A stretch of DNA of 64,000 nucleotides from Dipteris shenzhenensis (GCA_047967505.1 CM106539.1), one strand, 5' to 3'. Positions 22,791 to 34,504 are shown, numbered from the stretch's first letter. Numbers and translations are program-made. Notes: a model not told the origin generated them from the letters alone.

Positions 22791-22909
22791 ATAGAGCTCA
22801 CCTTGACATTCCATAAGCCGACTACCCCTGCTAATTGCAACATATCTTATTGTTGTTGCAACCAATTAGCAGAGCTCACCTTGACATTCTATAAACCAAC
22901 TACCCAAGG
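22767..22909. repeat. Imperfect duplication of about 62 bp at a junction between two elements
   Basis: The segment from TCTTATTGTTGT through GAGCTCACCTTGACATTC to CCAACTACCC occurs at 22767-22830 and again at 22849-22909 with a few changes. It sits where the copia gag fragment (plus) meets the gypsy integrase fragment (minus). Confidence 0.7.
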
Positions 22910-23115
22910 GGCTCTAAGCTGATATCCATACATCAACATGAATGGTATGTTTTGGGCTGCTGAATGCTTAACACTATTGTAAGAAAATTCTAGCAAAGGA
23001 AGGAAGTCTTCCAATTAGACTACCTTAGGGAGACATAAGCTTGCAACATGTCTTCCAAAGTCTGATTAACCCGCTGAGTTTGTCGATCAGATTCTGTATG
23101 ATCAACCGAACTCAT
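22890..23115 (-). pseudogene. Ty3/gypsy integrase core fragment
   Basis: The minus strand from 23115 reads HTESDRQTQRVNQTLEDML and LQAYVSL, then in a shifted frame DFLPLLEFSYNSVKH and IPFMLMYGYQLRAP. These match the catalytic-E block and downstream helices of a chromovirus-type integrase. The glutamate is retained. Nothing else of the element is visible. Confidence 0.75.
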
Positions 23116-23901
23116 GTTGAGCTAAGTATCCAACTATTATTAGGTGAGCTCATTTCAAATACGGGGTAACATGCCCTCAAGAAAAGCTCAATGATGCCTA
23201 TGATGATGTAACATGGCTCACATCTAACCTCTCCATAGGGGCACACTCAACATACAGTAACCAAAGCCTTAGGAATAGTATCATGTGTAGAGTGTTCCAT
23301 GAAGTGAAAGTGTCATGCACAAAGTGTTCCATGAAGTAAAAATGAATGAAGTGCAAAGGAGAAATAGACACAAGTGTGAGGCCATTAAAGAAGCTCATAG
23401 TTTGTATAGCATATGGGGCTTTTCAAACAATCACATGCTCAAAACAAGAAAACTTTCGTGTTTCTATGTGTCTTTGCATCACAAGGGATCATAATAGTTG
23501 TGAGGATATTGCAACTATGAAGACATGGGAGACAGTTTAAGTTTTCCCTCTATGTGAAGATGGAGTGACAAATAATGGAGAGATAAATGATGACTCACCA
23601 CAGTTTAGGGAGTATGTTGATGACCTCAATAATTGTCTGGAAGAGGGGGATAACTTTGCAATTGTCGTTGTTGTTGACCTAGACGAAAGAATGGTAAGAG
23701 TGTCTTTAAATTTGATTTAGATACACATGAGCACATCATGGGGTGCCTTGGAGTATTAGATGACTAAGACAATACAAGAAAATGCATTTTAAGAAAAATG
23801 TATTCCACTTATCTTGGAAAAATGAATAAATCCCAAATCCACCATGCTTGTTTTATAACCACTGTGCTTGTTTTATGTAAATCCCAAATAGTAAATCCCC
23901 A
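23116..23901. other. Unassigned spacer before CACTA element 1
   Basis: No family recognised. A plus-strand stretch near 23540-23720 is open and acidic (INDDSPQFREYVDDL) but short. At 23846-23890 lies a sequence repeated on the other side of the CACTA element. Confidence 0.3.
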
Positions 23902-23997
23902 CACTACTACACACGGATCCTATTGCAACGTTTACGTACCAACGTTTAGCACCCGCTTAGCGTTAATCGTCGGTATGAAAAGCGGGTTTCCTAAATC

Positions 23998-24067
23998 GTC
24001 GCTATATAGCGACTGTTGCTAAAAGTCGCTATATAGCGATTGTTGCCAAAAGTCGCTATATAGCAAC
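23998..24067. repeat. Subterminal palindrome array, element 1 left
   Basis: Three copies of the 16-bp palindrome GTCGCTATATAGCGAC: 23998-24013 (exact), 24025-24040 and 24052-24067 (one change each). They lie about 100 bp inside the left end. Such arrays in En/Spm are bound by an element-encoded accessory protein. Confidence 0.9.
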
Positions 24068-24157
24068 ACTGATATTCATAGAGAATTAAAAAATGAGAGC
24101 ATGTACATCAAGCCTTTGAAGCTCATATATTCATGTTCAAGTTTGAGATGAGAAAAA

Positions 24158-27100
24158 TCAAATAAGAGCATTTACATCAACTGTTTCATCTTGAGCCAAG
24201 TCTAAGGCGCCAAACAAGTCTATCTCCAACTCTATACGGAGTTGATCTCCTATATCATCATCGTACTCTAGCATCGTACGTTCACCTAAAAGTATTTGAT
24301 CATCTTCTTCAATAAAGCTTAAGTGTGGTGATTCTTGATGCTTGTTGTCTTCTTCCTCAATATCGTGATCTCCATCCTCCTCCCATGTGATGTCATTATG
24401 CACATCTTCCTCTTGGCTCATATGGTGATCTACATCTTCTTCGCTAGATTCATCAATTGGATCTGGCATTGGTAGTGGCATCTCCATATCCACATCTCGA
24501 TCTTCAAAAATTTGCTTACTTCGTGGTGCAACTTGGATCACATACCACCATCTTGGATCAGAACGATCCGGATGAAAAACCACCTATATTGAAGATGGGT
24601 GCCAAATGTCATCAATTATATATATGAAATTACATGCTCAAGTACATGTATCAATGGACTTTAAAAATGAATGCTTCGACTAATTAAATTATTAGTATGC
24701 ACCTGCTCATATGCACCTGCTCACAGTGCTCGGGAAGAAAAAAAGTATCACTTTCATTGGTCCAATGTTTGGTGGAGTCTCTTGCAAAGAGACCGCTACT
24801 ATCTTTTCTCACTATCGCATGGGGACCATTATAAGTAGTTCTAAACCATTTTACATCAAGAATGAAAATAGTAAATCGTCTGAAATCAATTTCATAGATG
24901 TCGCATATGGTTCCACAATAATCCAACTGTGAGGAGAGAAGATTGTATCTGAAGCACTTGCTCAGCTATCTTGTGTGAAGTTAGCCATGACTCCACAATC
25001 ATACGTGACTCTCTTTGAATCGATGCGTTCCACGCGAAAATGTCGTCCATATGACCATAATGCACTATACTTTTTGTATTGTAAAAGAGCATCATTAAAA
25101 CAATGAAAATGCATCTATTTTATAGCATATATTGCCACAAATAATTACTTAATTACGTCAAGAGGTAAGAAACTTACATGCACCATACATCCAGATGATA
25201 ACTCTCGCTCGCGCTCGTTTATTGTCTCTCCATCACGTTCGCCTTTACGTAGAGCCAGTTGTAGCCAATCAAGTGACGTGAGTAGGGAGAAGAGCCAGAT
25301 CTTGTGGATATGGTTGTGATTGCCTGTACATTACTCTGAATCTCGTCCTTGCATTTATTCTTTCTGCTTTGGCCATTTCATATCTCTCAATCCACTTCTG
25401 CATCTCAGGGCTATTGAGGATACAAAACTTATTGAATTTCTCCATTTGCTCTTCGCTCATCTTTCTTTCAATCCTTTTCCTTGGGGAACCTCGCCAACGA
25501 TGCGATCATCATCCTTGTTGTGCCAAGCTTGCGGCATATCAGGATCCATGGATGCAAGAAACTCTATGATATATACTAATGCCTCTTGCACAAGCCATCC
25601 CTCTGCCATGCTTGCTTCCGGTCTTGCTCTAAACCGCTCGAGAAAAAACATCCATCGACTATGAATGGTACCTACTATAGCCACCTCATCAACTATGTGC
25701 ACAAGCAAGTGGACTTGAGTTGTCATAATGCTCGAGGGAAAGTGCTTCTCAAGCAAGCATACGGCTTCGATGGATTCCACCCTAGCCTTCTCGATGCTCG
25801 ATATAGAGATCTCTTTTTGAGATATCCACCTATTCCATGAAGAAAATACATAATGGATTTGATAGTAAGCATACCTCACAATACCATAGATCTTGAATAT
25901 AGCATTTCTAACATCTTCTTGTAAGCACCCTTTTATTGTAATTGGGAGGATGAACTATCAAAGCAACAATGAAGTCATGTCAACAATATAACATAATAAT
26001 AATTACACTAACGCATCACGATTATCGGTACACTAATTCTACTTAGAATACTTGTAAGACCTTGTGCCAATCATGGGACTTGAGGCCACTAAGCTTATTG
26101 TCCTTTAAAAATGCTCCTTTCAAGCAATGCATGTACCTTGTCGGTGTTTGAAAAGAGGCAATGTCTGCCTTGACTGCTGCCTCCTCCCTCGTAGAGAGGA
26201 TCCACGTTGCTTTCGGGAGGACAACTTTTCCCGAAGCATGCACTTGGGGCCACAAACAAGACATCCTATTCATAGCATGCAAGTCTTCTCGCACTCCTCT
26301 CGAGTCCTTAGAACCAACCAAGCGTGCCCAAATAGTAGCCCCCACATTCTTGAAGATATGCATGGGATCCAAGAGATGATTGATTTGTAACTAACCCCAA
26401 TAAGGAAGCTCGTGAAAGATCGATAGCCTCTTCATACCAGGAGGAGGTTCCTCTCCATTCACCCTCCAAGCTTGAATCCAATCACTTGCCTTCAAATATG
26501 ATGGTGGTGGATCAAGCTGACCTCCACGTGCGAGATGGTCGAGCGGAAGGTATCGAGCATGACCTTCATAAACATTTTTCCTCATATGTTTGGAGTAGCG
26601 TGCAAGCAATTTCAGAGTCGGTCCACAAACAGGACAAGCATGGTACCCACTTGTAACAAGTCTTGCACGCGTGCATGAATGTGTTAGTACAAGACATGTG
26701 TGCAAAAGAGAGTAAAAAAAGCATAATCCATCATTGTACATGTAAAGATACAACCACGTACCTGCGCACTCTCCATATCCTGGGTAGTCATGCATGGTCC
26801 ACATCAAGATACCCCTGACCAAAATATCATTGGTATGTCTAGGAGCTCTGGAAATATCAAAGACCTACACTCCTCTCCATAATTCTGTAACTCCTCTATC
26901 AAAGGTGCCATGTACACGTCCATGTTTTTTGCCTTGTACTTTCCTGGCACAAGTAGTGCAAGCATGAGGTGTCCCTTTTTTATTGTTAGCCATGGTGGGA
27001 TATTGTAATTCACCACGACTATGGGCCATGTCGACCAAGATGTCGAGCGTAACCCGAAAGGATTCACGCCATCCATGGCTAGCCCAAGATGTAAGTTGCG

Positions 27101-28154
27101 TGGCTCCCTCGCAAAGTCCGGCCACTCATTATCTATGTGCTTCCAAGCTGCACAATCTGTGGGAATCCTCAATGTGTGATCAGTGGACCGATGAGATGCA
27201 TGCCATGTCATCAAATCTGCTATGGATTTGCATCGGAACATGTGTTGTATTCTTGCAATGATGGGAAAGTGTCTCAAGACCTTTACCGGTATCCGCTCAC
27301 CCTGCAAGTCATCTCTATATCATTGTTCCCCACACTTTGAACAACTAGCCAAATCTCCATGCTCACGACGAAAGAGAATACAATCATTACGGCAAGCATG
27401 GATGGTATCATAATCCATACCCACTGTTGTTAGCATCTTTTTTGCTTCATCTCTTGATGCGGGCATGGTATTTGGTGCAGGCAACATCTTCTGGAGCAAC
27501 CTATGACAAAGACACTATCCAAATGATGATTCTCAAAACAAACAATATCCAAATAATGAGTCAAATTAATGCAAGGGCTAACCTCATTAAGGCCGAGACA
27601 CTTGTATCCGACCACCCATATTGTACTTGTAGATTCAAGATTGAGAGACAAGCATGTAGTTTAGACATCCTAGCACCCTCATACAATTGTGTTGATTGCA
27701 ACTCTTGCATTTTGACCTCAGACTCTAACATCACGTGTACGTGGGATGTAGTGCCCCTAAAAATGGAATCCATCATGTCGACCATACCCTCGTCGTCATC
27801 CGGGAGACTATAGTCTTGCTGAAAGTGAGAAGGTATATGTGTACCCTCATCACCCTCCTCATCTTGTTTTAAGATTTCGTGTAAATATAAGATCTTCTAT
27901 TTCTTGGTATACAATAAGATTGCGAACTTAAATAGCTTTGACTTACTGATGGTCCATCAACATGTGCAACACCAACGGGGGGGTACTGGTTCCAGCTCCT
28001 CCCCATACATCCGCAAGTGGCGCATGATAATACGACGTTGATGTCATACTTCTCGCTTGCAATGAGTGCAATGATAGTATAACCTCTCCGTAAGCCACTT
28101 CGTGCTCCCGGGCATTGGCGCATCATCGGACGAGCTACCACTCGTCCCTTCCAT
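24158..28154 (-). pseudogene. TNP2-type CACTA transposase, element 1, disrupted
   Basis: Exons run leftwards from ATG 28154. Order: WLTERLYYHCTHCKRE (N-terminal zinc-binding association region), LYEGARMSKLHACLSILNL, MDYDTIHACRNDCILFR, CSKCGE, VKVLRHFPIIARIQHMF, then the tnp2 core LGLAMDGVNPFG and YNIPPWLTIKKGHLMLALL, MWTMHDYPGYGE, YHACPVCGPT, LLDPMHIFKNVGATIW, GLKSHDWHK (DUF4218 start), VHLLVHIVDEVAIVG, MAEGWLVQEALVYI, and TIFILDVKWF (DUF4216-like). An acidic tail (24580-24158) ends the protein. Clear introns include one after GYGECAG (GTACGT donor). In-frame stops: TGA 28044-28046, TGA 27320-27322, TAG 26391-26393 and one near 26865, with a frame shift at 26900; a short in-frame gap follows FFLERF. 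The catalytic DG-x-NPFG block is intact. The protein would cut and rejoin transposon ends in the nucleus. Confidence 0.88.
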
Positions 28155-28262
28155 CTACACTTATAAAATCACAACATAAGCATGAAAAAGAGATATTAAA
28201 ACAGTTATAAAATAGCATGTTTGAGCTTTTTTTGATGCTACATAAAAAAAGTGACTGTAAGC

Positions 28263-28365
28263 ATCGCTATATAGCGACCTTTTCCTCTGTTCCATCGCTA
28301 TATAGCGATGTTTTTAGTTAAAAACGTCGCTATATAGCGACGAATAAGCATCTCTATATAGCGAC
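28263..28365. promoter_or_regulatory. Internal palindrome array upstream of the element 1 transposase
   Basis: Four copies of the end motif lie about 110-210 bp upstream of the transposase ATG: 28263-28278, 28294-28309 (perfect variant ATCGCTATATAGCGAT), 28326-28341 (exact) and 28350-28365. Being in the divergent promoter interval while identical to the terminal arrays, they could let the same DNA-binding protein control transcription. Inference from position only. Confidence 0.75.
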
Positions 28366-29029
28366 GCTTTGGGTCAAAACCCGAAACTCTAATCGCGCGG
28401 CGTTTTCTTCATCCTATTCCCTAATCTCTCAAGTAAGCAAGCCAATATCTCCTCCCACCTATTTTCGATGACCTCCCACCTATTTTAAGCAACCTCCCAC
28501 TCTATTTTCCACTCCTCACCCTTCTCCTACCTCTTGTACTCCCTCTCTATCCTTTTCCCTCTTTGGTTTCTTGAAAGGAAGTTCTTCAAGAGGTGAGTTT
28601 GTTTCAACAATGTAGGTTGTTTGTTTGTTAGCTTTAGTTTTGTGAGTGTTTCTTCTTGTATTGCTAAACCTGTAAACTAGTTTTCATGCTTGTTTTGAAA
28701 GGATTGAAACAAAAAACGAGATTTCAAGAAAGACAGAAAACTCACCTCTTTTTTCTGTATTTCTCTTCCTTTTCTTTCTCCTTGTCTCCTCAATCTCCTC
28801 CTTTCCTTGTCTCCTCAATCTCCTCCCTTTAAGAAGTTGCTTTTGTAATCTCCTCCTTCCACTAACATCTTATTTGAAAAAATGGGTTGTTTTCTCTCTT
28901 TTGTAGGGCCAGTCCACTAGACCGAGCGGGACATACTACTTCAGGTAAGTGCTTCCTCTTTTTTCCATTTATTATTTTTGTTATTTGCATTGGCCTGTAG
29001 CTAGCGCCTTAAGCGCTAGCTGCAGTGAT

Positions 29030-32000
29030 GGGTGTAGGAATCCTCTCTTTCCCTCAAACTCTTTCCTTCTTCCCCCTTCTCTTATTCTCTTTTTTCCCCC
29101 TTCTCTTTTTTCCCTCTTCTCTTATTCTCTCTTTCCCCCTTCTCTCTTTTCCCTTCTCTCTTTCCTTTCCCTCTTATTCTCTATTTCTACATAGCATGAG
29201 AGCATGAGCTTCTCTCTTTCCTCTTATGCTTCTCTCTTTCCCCCTTCTCTATTTCCCCCTTCTCTCATTCTCTATTTCCGCATAAGCTCATTCTCTATTT
29301 CCGCATAAGCTTATGCTTATGCTTCTCTCATTCCCCCCTCTCTCTTTCCCCCTTCTCTATTTCCCCCTTCTCTCATTCGCATAAGCTCATGCTCATGCAT
29401 GAGCATAAGCATGAGCTTATGCTTATGCTAATGCTTAAGCATAAGCATAAGCATAAGCTCATGCTTATGCTCATGCATGAGCATGAGCTTATGCTTAAGT
29501 TTCCCCCTTCTCTATTTCTCTATTTCCGCATAAGCTTATGCTTATGCATGAGCTTCGCATAAGCTTATGCGGAAATAGAGAATGAGAGAAGCATAAGCTC
29601 ATGCTTATGCTTCTCTCATTCTCTATTTCCACATAAGCTCATTCTCTATTTCCGCATAAGTTCATGCTTATGCTTCTCTATTTCCCCCCTTCTCTATTTC
29701 CGCATAAGCTCATGCTTATGCTTCTCTCTTTCCCCTTCTCTATTTCCCCCTTCTCTCATTCTCTATTTCCGCATAAGCTCATGCATAAGCATAAGCTTAT
29801 GCGGAAATACTTATGCATGAGCTTATGCGGAAATAGAGAATGAGAGAAGCATAAGCATGAGCTTCTCTCCTTCTCTATTTCCACATAAGCTCATTCTCTA
29901 TTTCCACATAAGCTTATGCTTATGCTTCTCTCTTTCCCCCTTCTCTATTTCCCCCTTCTCTATTTCTGCATAAGCTCATGCTTATGCTTCTCTCTTTCCC
30001 CCTTCTCTATTTCCCCCTTCTCTCATTCTCTATTTCCGCATAAGCTTATGCTTATGCATGAGCTTATGCGGAAATAGAGAATGAGAGAAGCATAAGCTCA
30101 TGCTTCTCTCCTTCTCTATTTCCGCATAAGCTCATTCTCTATTTCCGCATAAGCTTATGCTTATGCTTCTCTCTTTCCCCCTTCTCTATTTCCCCCTTCT
30201 CTATTTCTGCATAAGCTCATGCTTATGCTTCTCTCTTTCCCCCTTCTCTATTTCCCCCTTCTCTCATTCTCTATTTCCGCATAAGCTTATGCTTATGCAT
30301 GAGCTTATGCGGAAATAGAGAATGAGAGAAGCCTAAGCTCATGCTTATGCTTCTCTCATTCTCTATTTCCGCATAAGCTCATTCTCTATTTTCGCATAAG
30401 CTTATGCTTATGCTTCTCTCATTCCCCCTCATCTCTTTCCCCCTTCTCTATTTCCCCCTTCTCTCATTCGCATAAGCTCATGCTCATGCTTATGCTCATG
30501 CATGAGCATAAACTCATGCTTATGCTCATGCATGAGCATGAGCTTATGCTTAAGTTTTCCCCTTCTCTATTTCTCTATTTCCGCATAAGCTCATTCTCTA
30601 TTTCCGCATAAGCTCATGCTTATGCTTCTCTCATTCCCCCTTCTCTATTTCCCCCCTTCTCTATTTCTGCATAAGCTCATGCTTATGCTTCTCTCTTTCC
30701 CCCTTCTCTATTTCCCCCTTCTCTCATTCTCTATTTCCGCATAAGCTCATTTTCTATTTCCGCATAAGCTTATGCTTATGCTTCTCTCATTCCCCCTCAT
30801 CTCTTTCCCCCTTCTCTATTTCCCCCTTCTCTCATTCGCATAAGCTCATGCTCATGCATGAGCATAAGCATGAGCTTATGCTCATGCATGAGCATGAGCT
30901 TATGCTTAAGTTTCCCCCTTCTCTATTTCTCTATTTCTGCATAAGCTTATGCTTATGCATGAGCTTATGCAGAAATAGAGAAGGGGGAAAGAGAGAAGCA
31001 TAAGCATGAGCTTATGCGAAAATAGAGAAGGGGGGAAATAGAGAAGGGGGAATGAGAGAAGCATAAGCATGAGCTTATGCGGAAATACAGAATGAGCTTA
31101 TGCTTCTCTCATTCTCTATTTCCGCATAAGCTCATTCTGTATTTCCGCATAAGCTCATGCTTATGCTTCTCTCATTCCCCCTTCTCTATTTCCCCCCTTC
31201 TCTATTTCCCCCTTCTCTCATTCTCTATTTCCGCATAAGCTTATGCTTATGCATGAGCTTATGCGGAAATAGAGAATCCGCATAAGCTCATTCTCTATTT
31301 CTGCATAAGCTTATGCTTATGCTTCTCTCATTCCCCCTTCTCTCATTCCCCCTTCTCTATTTCCCCCTTCTCTATTTCTGCATAAGCTCATGCTTATGCT
31401 TCTCTCATTCCCCCTTATCTCTTTCCCCCTCATGCTTCTCTCATTTTATGCTTATGCTTCTCTCATTCCCCCTTCTCTATTTCCCCCTTCTCTCATTCTC
31501 TATTTCTACATAAGCTCATTCTCTATTTCTGCATAAGCTCATGCTTATGCTTCTCTCATTCTCTATTTCTGCATAAGCTCATTCTCTAGCTTCCGCATAA
31601 GCTCATGCTTATGCTTCTCTCTTTCCCCCTTCTCTATTTCCCCCTTCTCTCATTCTCTATTTCCGCATAAGCTTTCCCTCCCCCTTCTCTCTTTCCACCT
31701 TCTTTATTTCCCCCTTCTCTATTTCCGCATAAGCTCATGCTTACTCTCATTCTCTATTTCCACATAAGCTTATGCTTATGCATGAGCTTATGCGGAAATA
31801 GAGAATGAGCTTATGCTTCTCTCATTCTCTATTTCCGCATAAGCTCATGCTCATGCTTCTCTCTTTCCCCCTTCTCTATTTCCCCCTTCTCTCATTCTCT
31901 ATTTCCGCATAAGCTTTCCCTCCCCCTTCTCTCTTTCCCCCTTCTCTATTTTCGCATAAGCTCATGCTTATGCTTGTCTCATTCTCTATTTCTGCATAAG

Positions 32001-32160
32001 CTCATGCTGATGCTTCTCTCTTTCCCTCTTCTCTATTTCCCCCTTCTCTCATTCTCTATTTCCGCATAAGCTCATTCTTTAGCTTCTCTCTTTCCCCCTT
32101 CTCTAATTCCCCCTTCTCTCATTCTCTATTTCCGCATAAGCATAAGCATGAGCTTATTCT
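29030..32160. repeat. Hairpin-forming composite minisatellite, about 3.1 kb
   Basis: The tract is built from two interleaved words: pyrimidine blocks (TTCTCTATTTCCCCC, TTCTCTCATTC) and palindromic blocks (GCATAAGCTTATGC, GCATGAGC). Both orientations of the combined unit occur, so long perfect stems arise, for example near 30027-30090 where CTCATTCTCTATTTCCGC is followed within 40 bp by its reverse complement. It lies between the two genes of the transposon, upstream of the second gene. The open frames inside are repeat artefacts. Element 2 has no equivalent. Confidence 0.92.
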
Positions 32161-32342
32161 CTCTAACTCTTATTCTCTATTTCCCTCTTCTTCCTCTTCT
32201 CTTTCCTTTCCCTCTTCTTTCCCTCTTTCCTTTCCCTCTTCTTTCCTTTCCCTCTTCTTTCTTCTTGCCTATGCCTATGCCTATGCCTATGCTTATGTTT
32301 GTTTTTTTGTTTTTTGTTTTCGTGTTTGTGTCTATGTTAGCC

Positions 32343-33964
32343 ATGGGATCACATCGCTCATCCGATGAGTACAGATAGCCTCGCAGGAGAAGAGCTCATG
32401 ATCTTTATGCTCCAGAGGACTTTGATTCCTCTCAGGCGACTACACCAAGGACTACCCCTGGTTTGACTCCTCTCAGACCTAGCACTACGACTATCCCTGG
32501 TCCGACTCCTCTTCCACGTAGCACTGCGACTACCCCTCGGGGAACTCCTTTGCTAGCTGCGCATGGCTTTGTCGGGAGTCCCGACGAGTTTGTAGCACAG
32601 ATGAGCGATGAGGAGGCAGCGAGATTCTTCTCTCTGCTATCTCAGAGGACCTCAGCAATTCCCTCCCCTACACCGATGGGTGGACGTACTGCCCAGCTAT
32701 CCCCTCGTGCCCCTTTGACCGCGGGATCATCTGTGGTTGCAGAGGTCCATTTCATATTGCAAAAATGGACTGTTGCAACCATGCATGCCTCTTGCAAGGG
32801 AAGGAAGAGTAGGATGGGTAGCTCATGTTGTGCTGACTCGGGAGATGTAGACGAGTCAGCACACTCATGCTCCTTTAGGTCTCCACTTGGTCCGGAGACA
32901 CAGTATCAGTCAGGTCCCTTTCCCTCTCCTACTCCCACTGCTACTCCTCGCTTCGAAAGCGCTCTTCGAAAGCGCTCGCGTGGTTCCACTCCTTCTGACT
33001 CTGCTACCGTCAGTCCTCCTTACTCATCAGGGGATCTCTCCTATCAAATCACATCTGCCAGAGAGATAATAGAAGATAAAAAGGGCAAAGCAGTGATGGC
33101 TGCCATGAGGAGGTTGATGAGTAATCACTTCAAGAGCGGCATAAATACCGATTGGCGGTATCAAGATGCCCAAAAGAAGCAGGCGGTCATCGATGAGTTC
33201 AAACAAAGATACCCTAATCCGCCAAATGTGGAGTTTAATGATGATTATATGCGAGAGCGCATGGGTTTGGTCTTGAAGCATCGTAGATCAACCTTGCGTA
33301 CTTCCATCACAAAGGGGTTGGCTAAACCCAGCTGGGTAGACAAGGCTGATTGGAAGTACTTCAAGAAGCAACATAGGGACCATCCTGAATTGTTCGAGGG
33401 TCAGAGGAGGGCTGCGAAGAGACGGCTGGACATCGTAGGTACTTCGCACTTTGGTGCAGGCAGACGGGTGCAGGCAGACGGTATGCATTCGAGGCAACCG
33501 TGGTAACTCTACTTCTTCTCATTTAATGTATTGTTCTATTTGTTTTACTACATATTACATGCACTTTAGCTAACTCTAACTCTCGTAAATTGGATCCACA
33601 GCAAGCTGCGATGGGTCGTCTTCCTATAGATGCAGAGATGCGACGCGCATTTCGGATAGGAACAAAGCCGTGGTTCATTGAGCAAGAGGCAATGGGAGCG
33701 ATGGTCGATTGGGCTGAGGTGGCTGCTCGCACAGTATAAGTTTACTCCTACTTGTAATCTCACTTTTTAATTTAAGTTCCAATCTAATTTTCGATTTACA
33801 TGGTTCACTCTTAGGGTCAAAGCTCAAGCGTCCCATCATCGGAGGCGAGCAATCAACAGGGCCAAGGATCAGACACAGGTGGCGAGGACGAGGAAGAAGA
33901 CACAGGTGTAGAGGACCAAGGAACAGGCCAACAAGACGAGGATGATTCGGATTCGGATGAGTAG
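32343..33964 (+). pseudogene. CACTA accessory protein (Transposase_24, Ptta/En/Spm type), element 1
   Basis: Three exons: 32343-33502, 33602-33733 and 33815-33964. The N-terminus is Thr/Pro-rich (TTPRTTPGLTPLRPSTTT); the core from about 33060 reads KAVMAAMRRLMSNHF, FKQRYPNPPNVEF, MRERMGLVLKHRRSTL and SHFGAG, characteristic of the plant Ptta/En/Spm family; the last exon is acidic (GGEDEEEDTG...DSDSDE). Two lesions: TAG at 32376-32378 and a 14-bp tandem duplication at 33453-33480. Discounting the 14 bases brings exon 1 to phase 0, matching exon 2, so the duplication is the frameshift. By analogy with En/Spm TNPA it probably binds the palindromes and partners the transposase; that role is inference. 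Confidence 0.85.
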
Positions 33965-33990
33965 TAGTGGTAGTAGCATTTTGTATATCC

Positions 33991-34140
33991 GCTCATTTGA
34001 GCAATTTTGTATCGCCCTTTCGAAAGGGTAATTTTGTTACAAACAATGTTGTATATGTCCGACATGTATATGCTTTTGTTGCTCATCATTTCACAAGAGC
34101 GATTTTGTATCACCCTTTTCGCAAGGGAAATTTTGTTATA
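33991..34140 (+). other. Two-hairpin module repeated in the 3' region of the accessory gene
   Basis: Module 1 (33991-34038) has GCTCATTTGAGC then CCCTTTCGAAAGGG; module 2 (34081-34140) has GCTC...GAGC with a longer loop, then CCCTTTTCGCAAGGG. Both hairpins are separated by GATTTTGTATC-type sequence and followed by AATTTTGTTA. Stems are kept while loops vary. They start 27 bases after the stop codon and may act in 3'-end formation or RNA stability. Confidence 0.65.
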
Positions 34141-34178
34141 AAAGAACTTTGTTTTGTAATTACAAAAAAAAAAAAGAC

Positions 34179-34225
34179 TAGTGGGGCTAAACAGGGCCAA
34201 AAGGAAGCCCTGTTTAGCCCCACTA
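34179..34225. repeat. Perfect 19-bp stem-loop
   Basis: The left arm begins TAGTGGGGCTAAACAGGGC (34179-34197), a 9-base loop follows, and the right arm 34207-34225 is its exact reverse complement. An A-run flanks it on the left and a T-run on the right, extending the symmetry. It lies between the hairpin modules and the right terminal array. A foldback insertion or a structural RNA element are both possible. Confidence 0.85.
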
Positions 34226-34251
34226 ACCCTTTTTTTTAACTTTTGTTAATC

Positions 34252-34370
34252 GTCGCTATATAGCGACGTTTACCAGTGTCGCTATATAGCGACGATTAAT
34301 AGTGTCGCTATATAGTGACATTTTGAGTGTCGCTATATAGCGATGTTTGCCAGTGTCGCTATATAGCGAC
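34252..34370. repeat. Subterminal palindrome array, element 1 right
   Basis: Five copies of GTCGCTATATAGCGAC: 34252-34267, 34278-34293, 34304-34319 (one change), 34329-34344 (one change) and 34355-34370, followed by partial copies near 34374 and 34413. Spacing is close to 26 bp, about two and a half helical turns. Three of five copies are exact. Confidence 0.92.
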
Positions 34371-34504
34371 GCTTTATAGCGACGGTCCTTTTCCGACGCT
34401 TTTAGCAACACTTATAGTGACGTTTGTGCCCGTGAAAAAAAAAAATTTAATGTAAAAAGCATCAGTATTTTCATCGAAAAATGGCCTATGCCTTGTAGTG
34501 CAGC

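Larger units (their letters stand above)
23902..34500. mobile_element. CACTA (En/Spm) DNA transposon, element 1, about 10.6 kb
   Basis: The left end starts CACTACTACACACGG and the right end finishes CCTTGTAGTG (inverted: CACTACAAGG), the CACTA signature. Inside are a TNP2-type transposase on the minus strand (24158-28154), a 3-kb hairpin-rich minisatellite (29030-32160), a Transposase_24-type gene on the plus strand (32343-33964) and arrays of GTCGCTATATAGCGAC at left end, middle and right end. Three-base target duplications are not convincing (CCA left, CAG right). Both genes carry disabling changes, so the copy is not autonomous now, though element-supplied proteins acting in trans could still bind it. 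Confidence 0.85.

Noticed and set aside
29030-32160. CRISPR-like or protein-coding reading of the repeat tract
   Set aside because: Units are degenerate, palindromic and without unique spacers; open frames (including a Ser/Phe/Pro-rich 81-codon one) merely reflect repeat composition.
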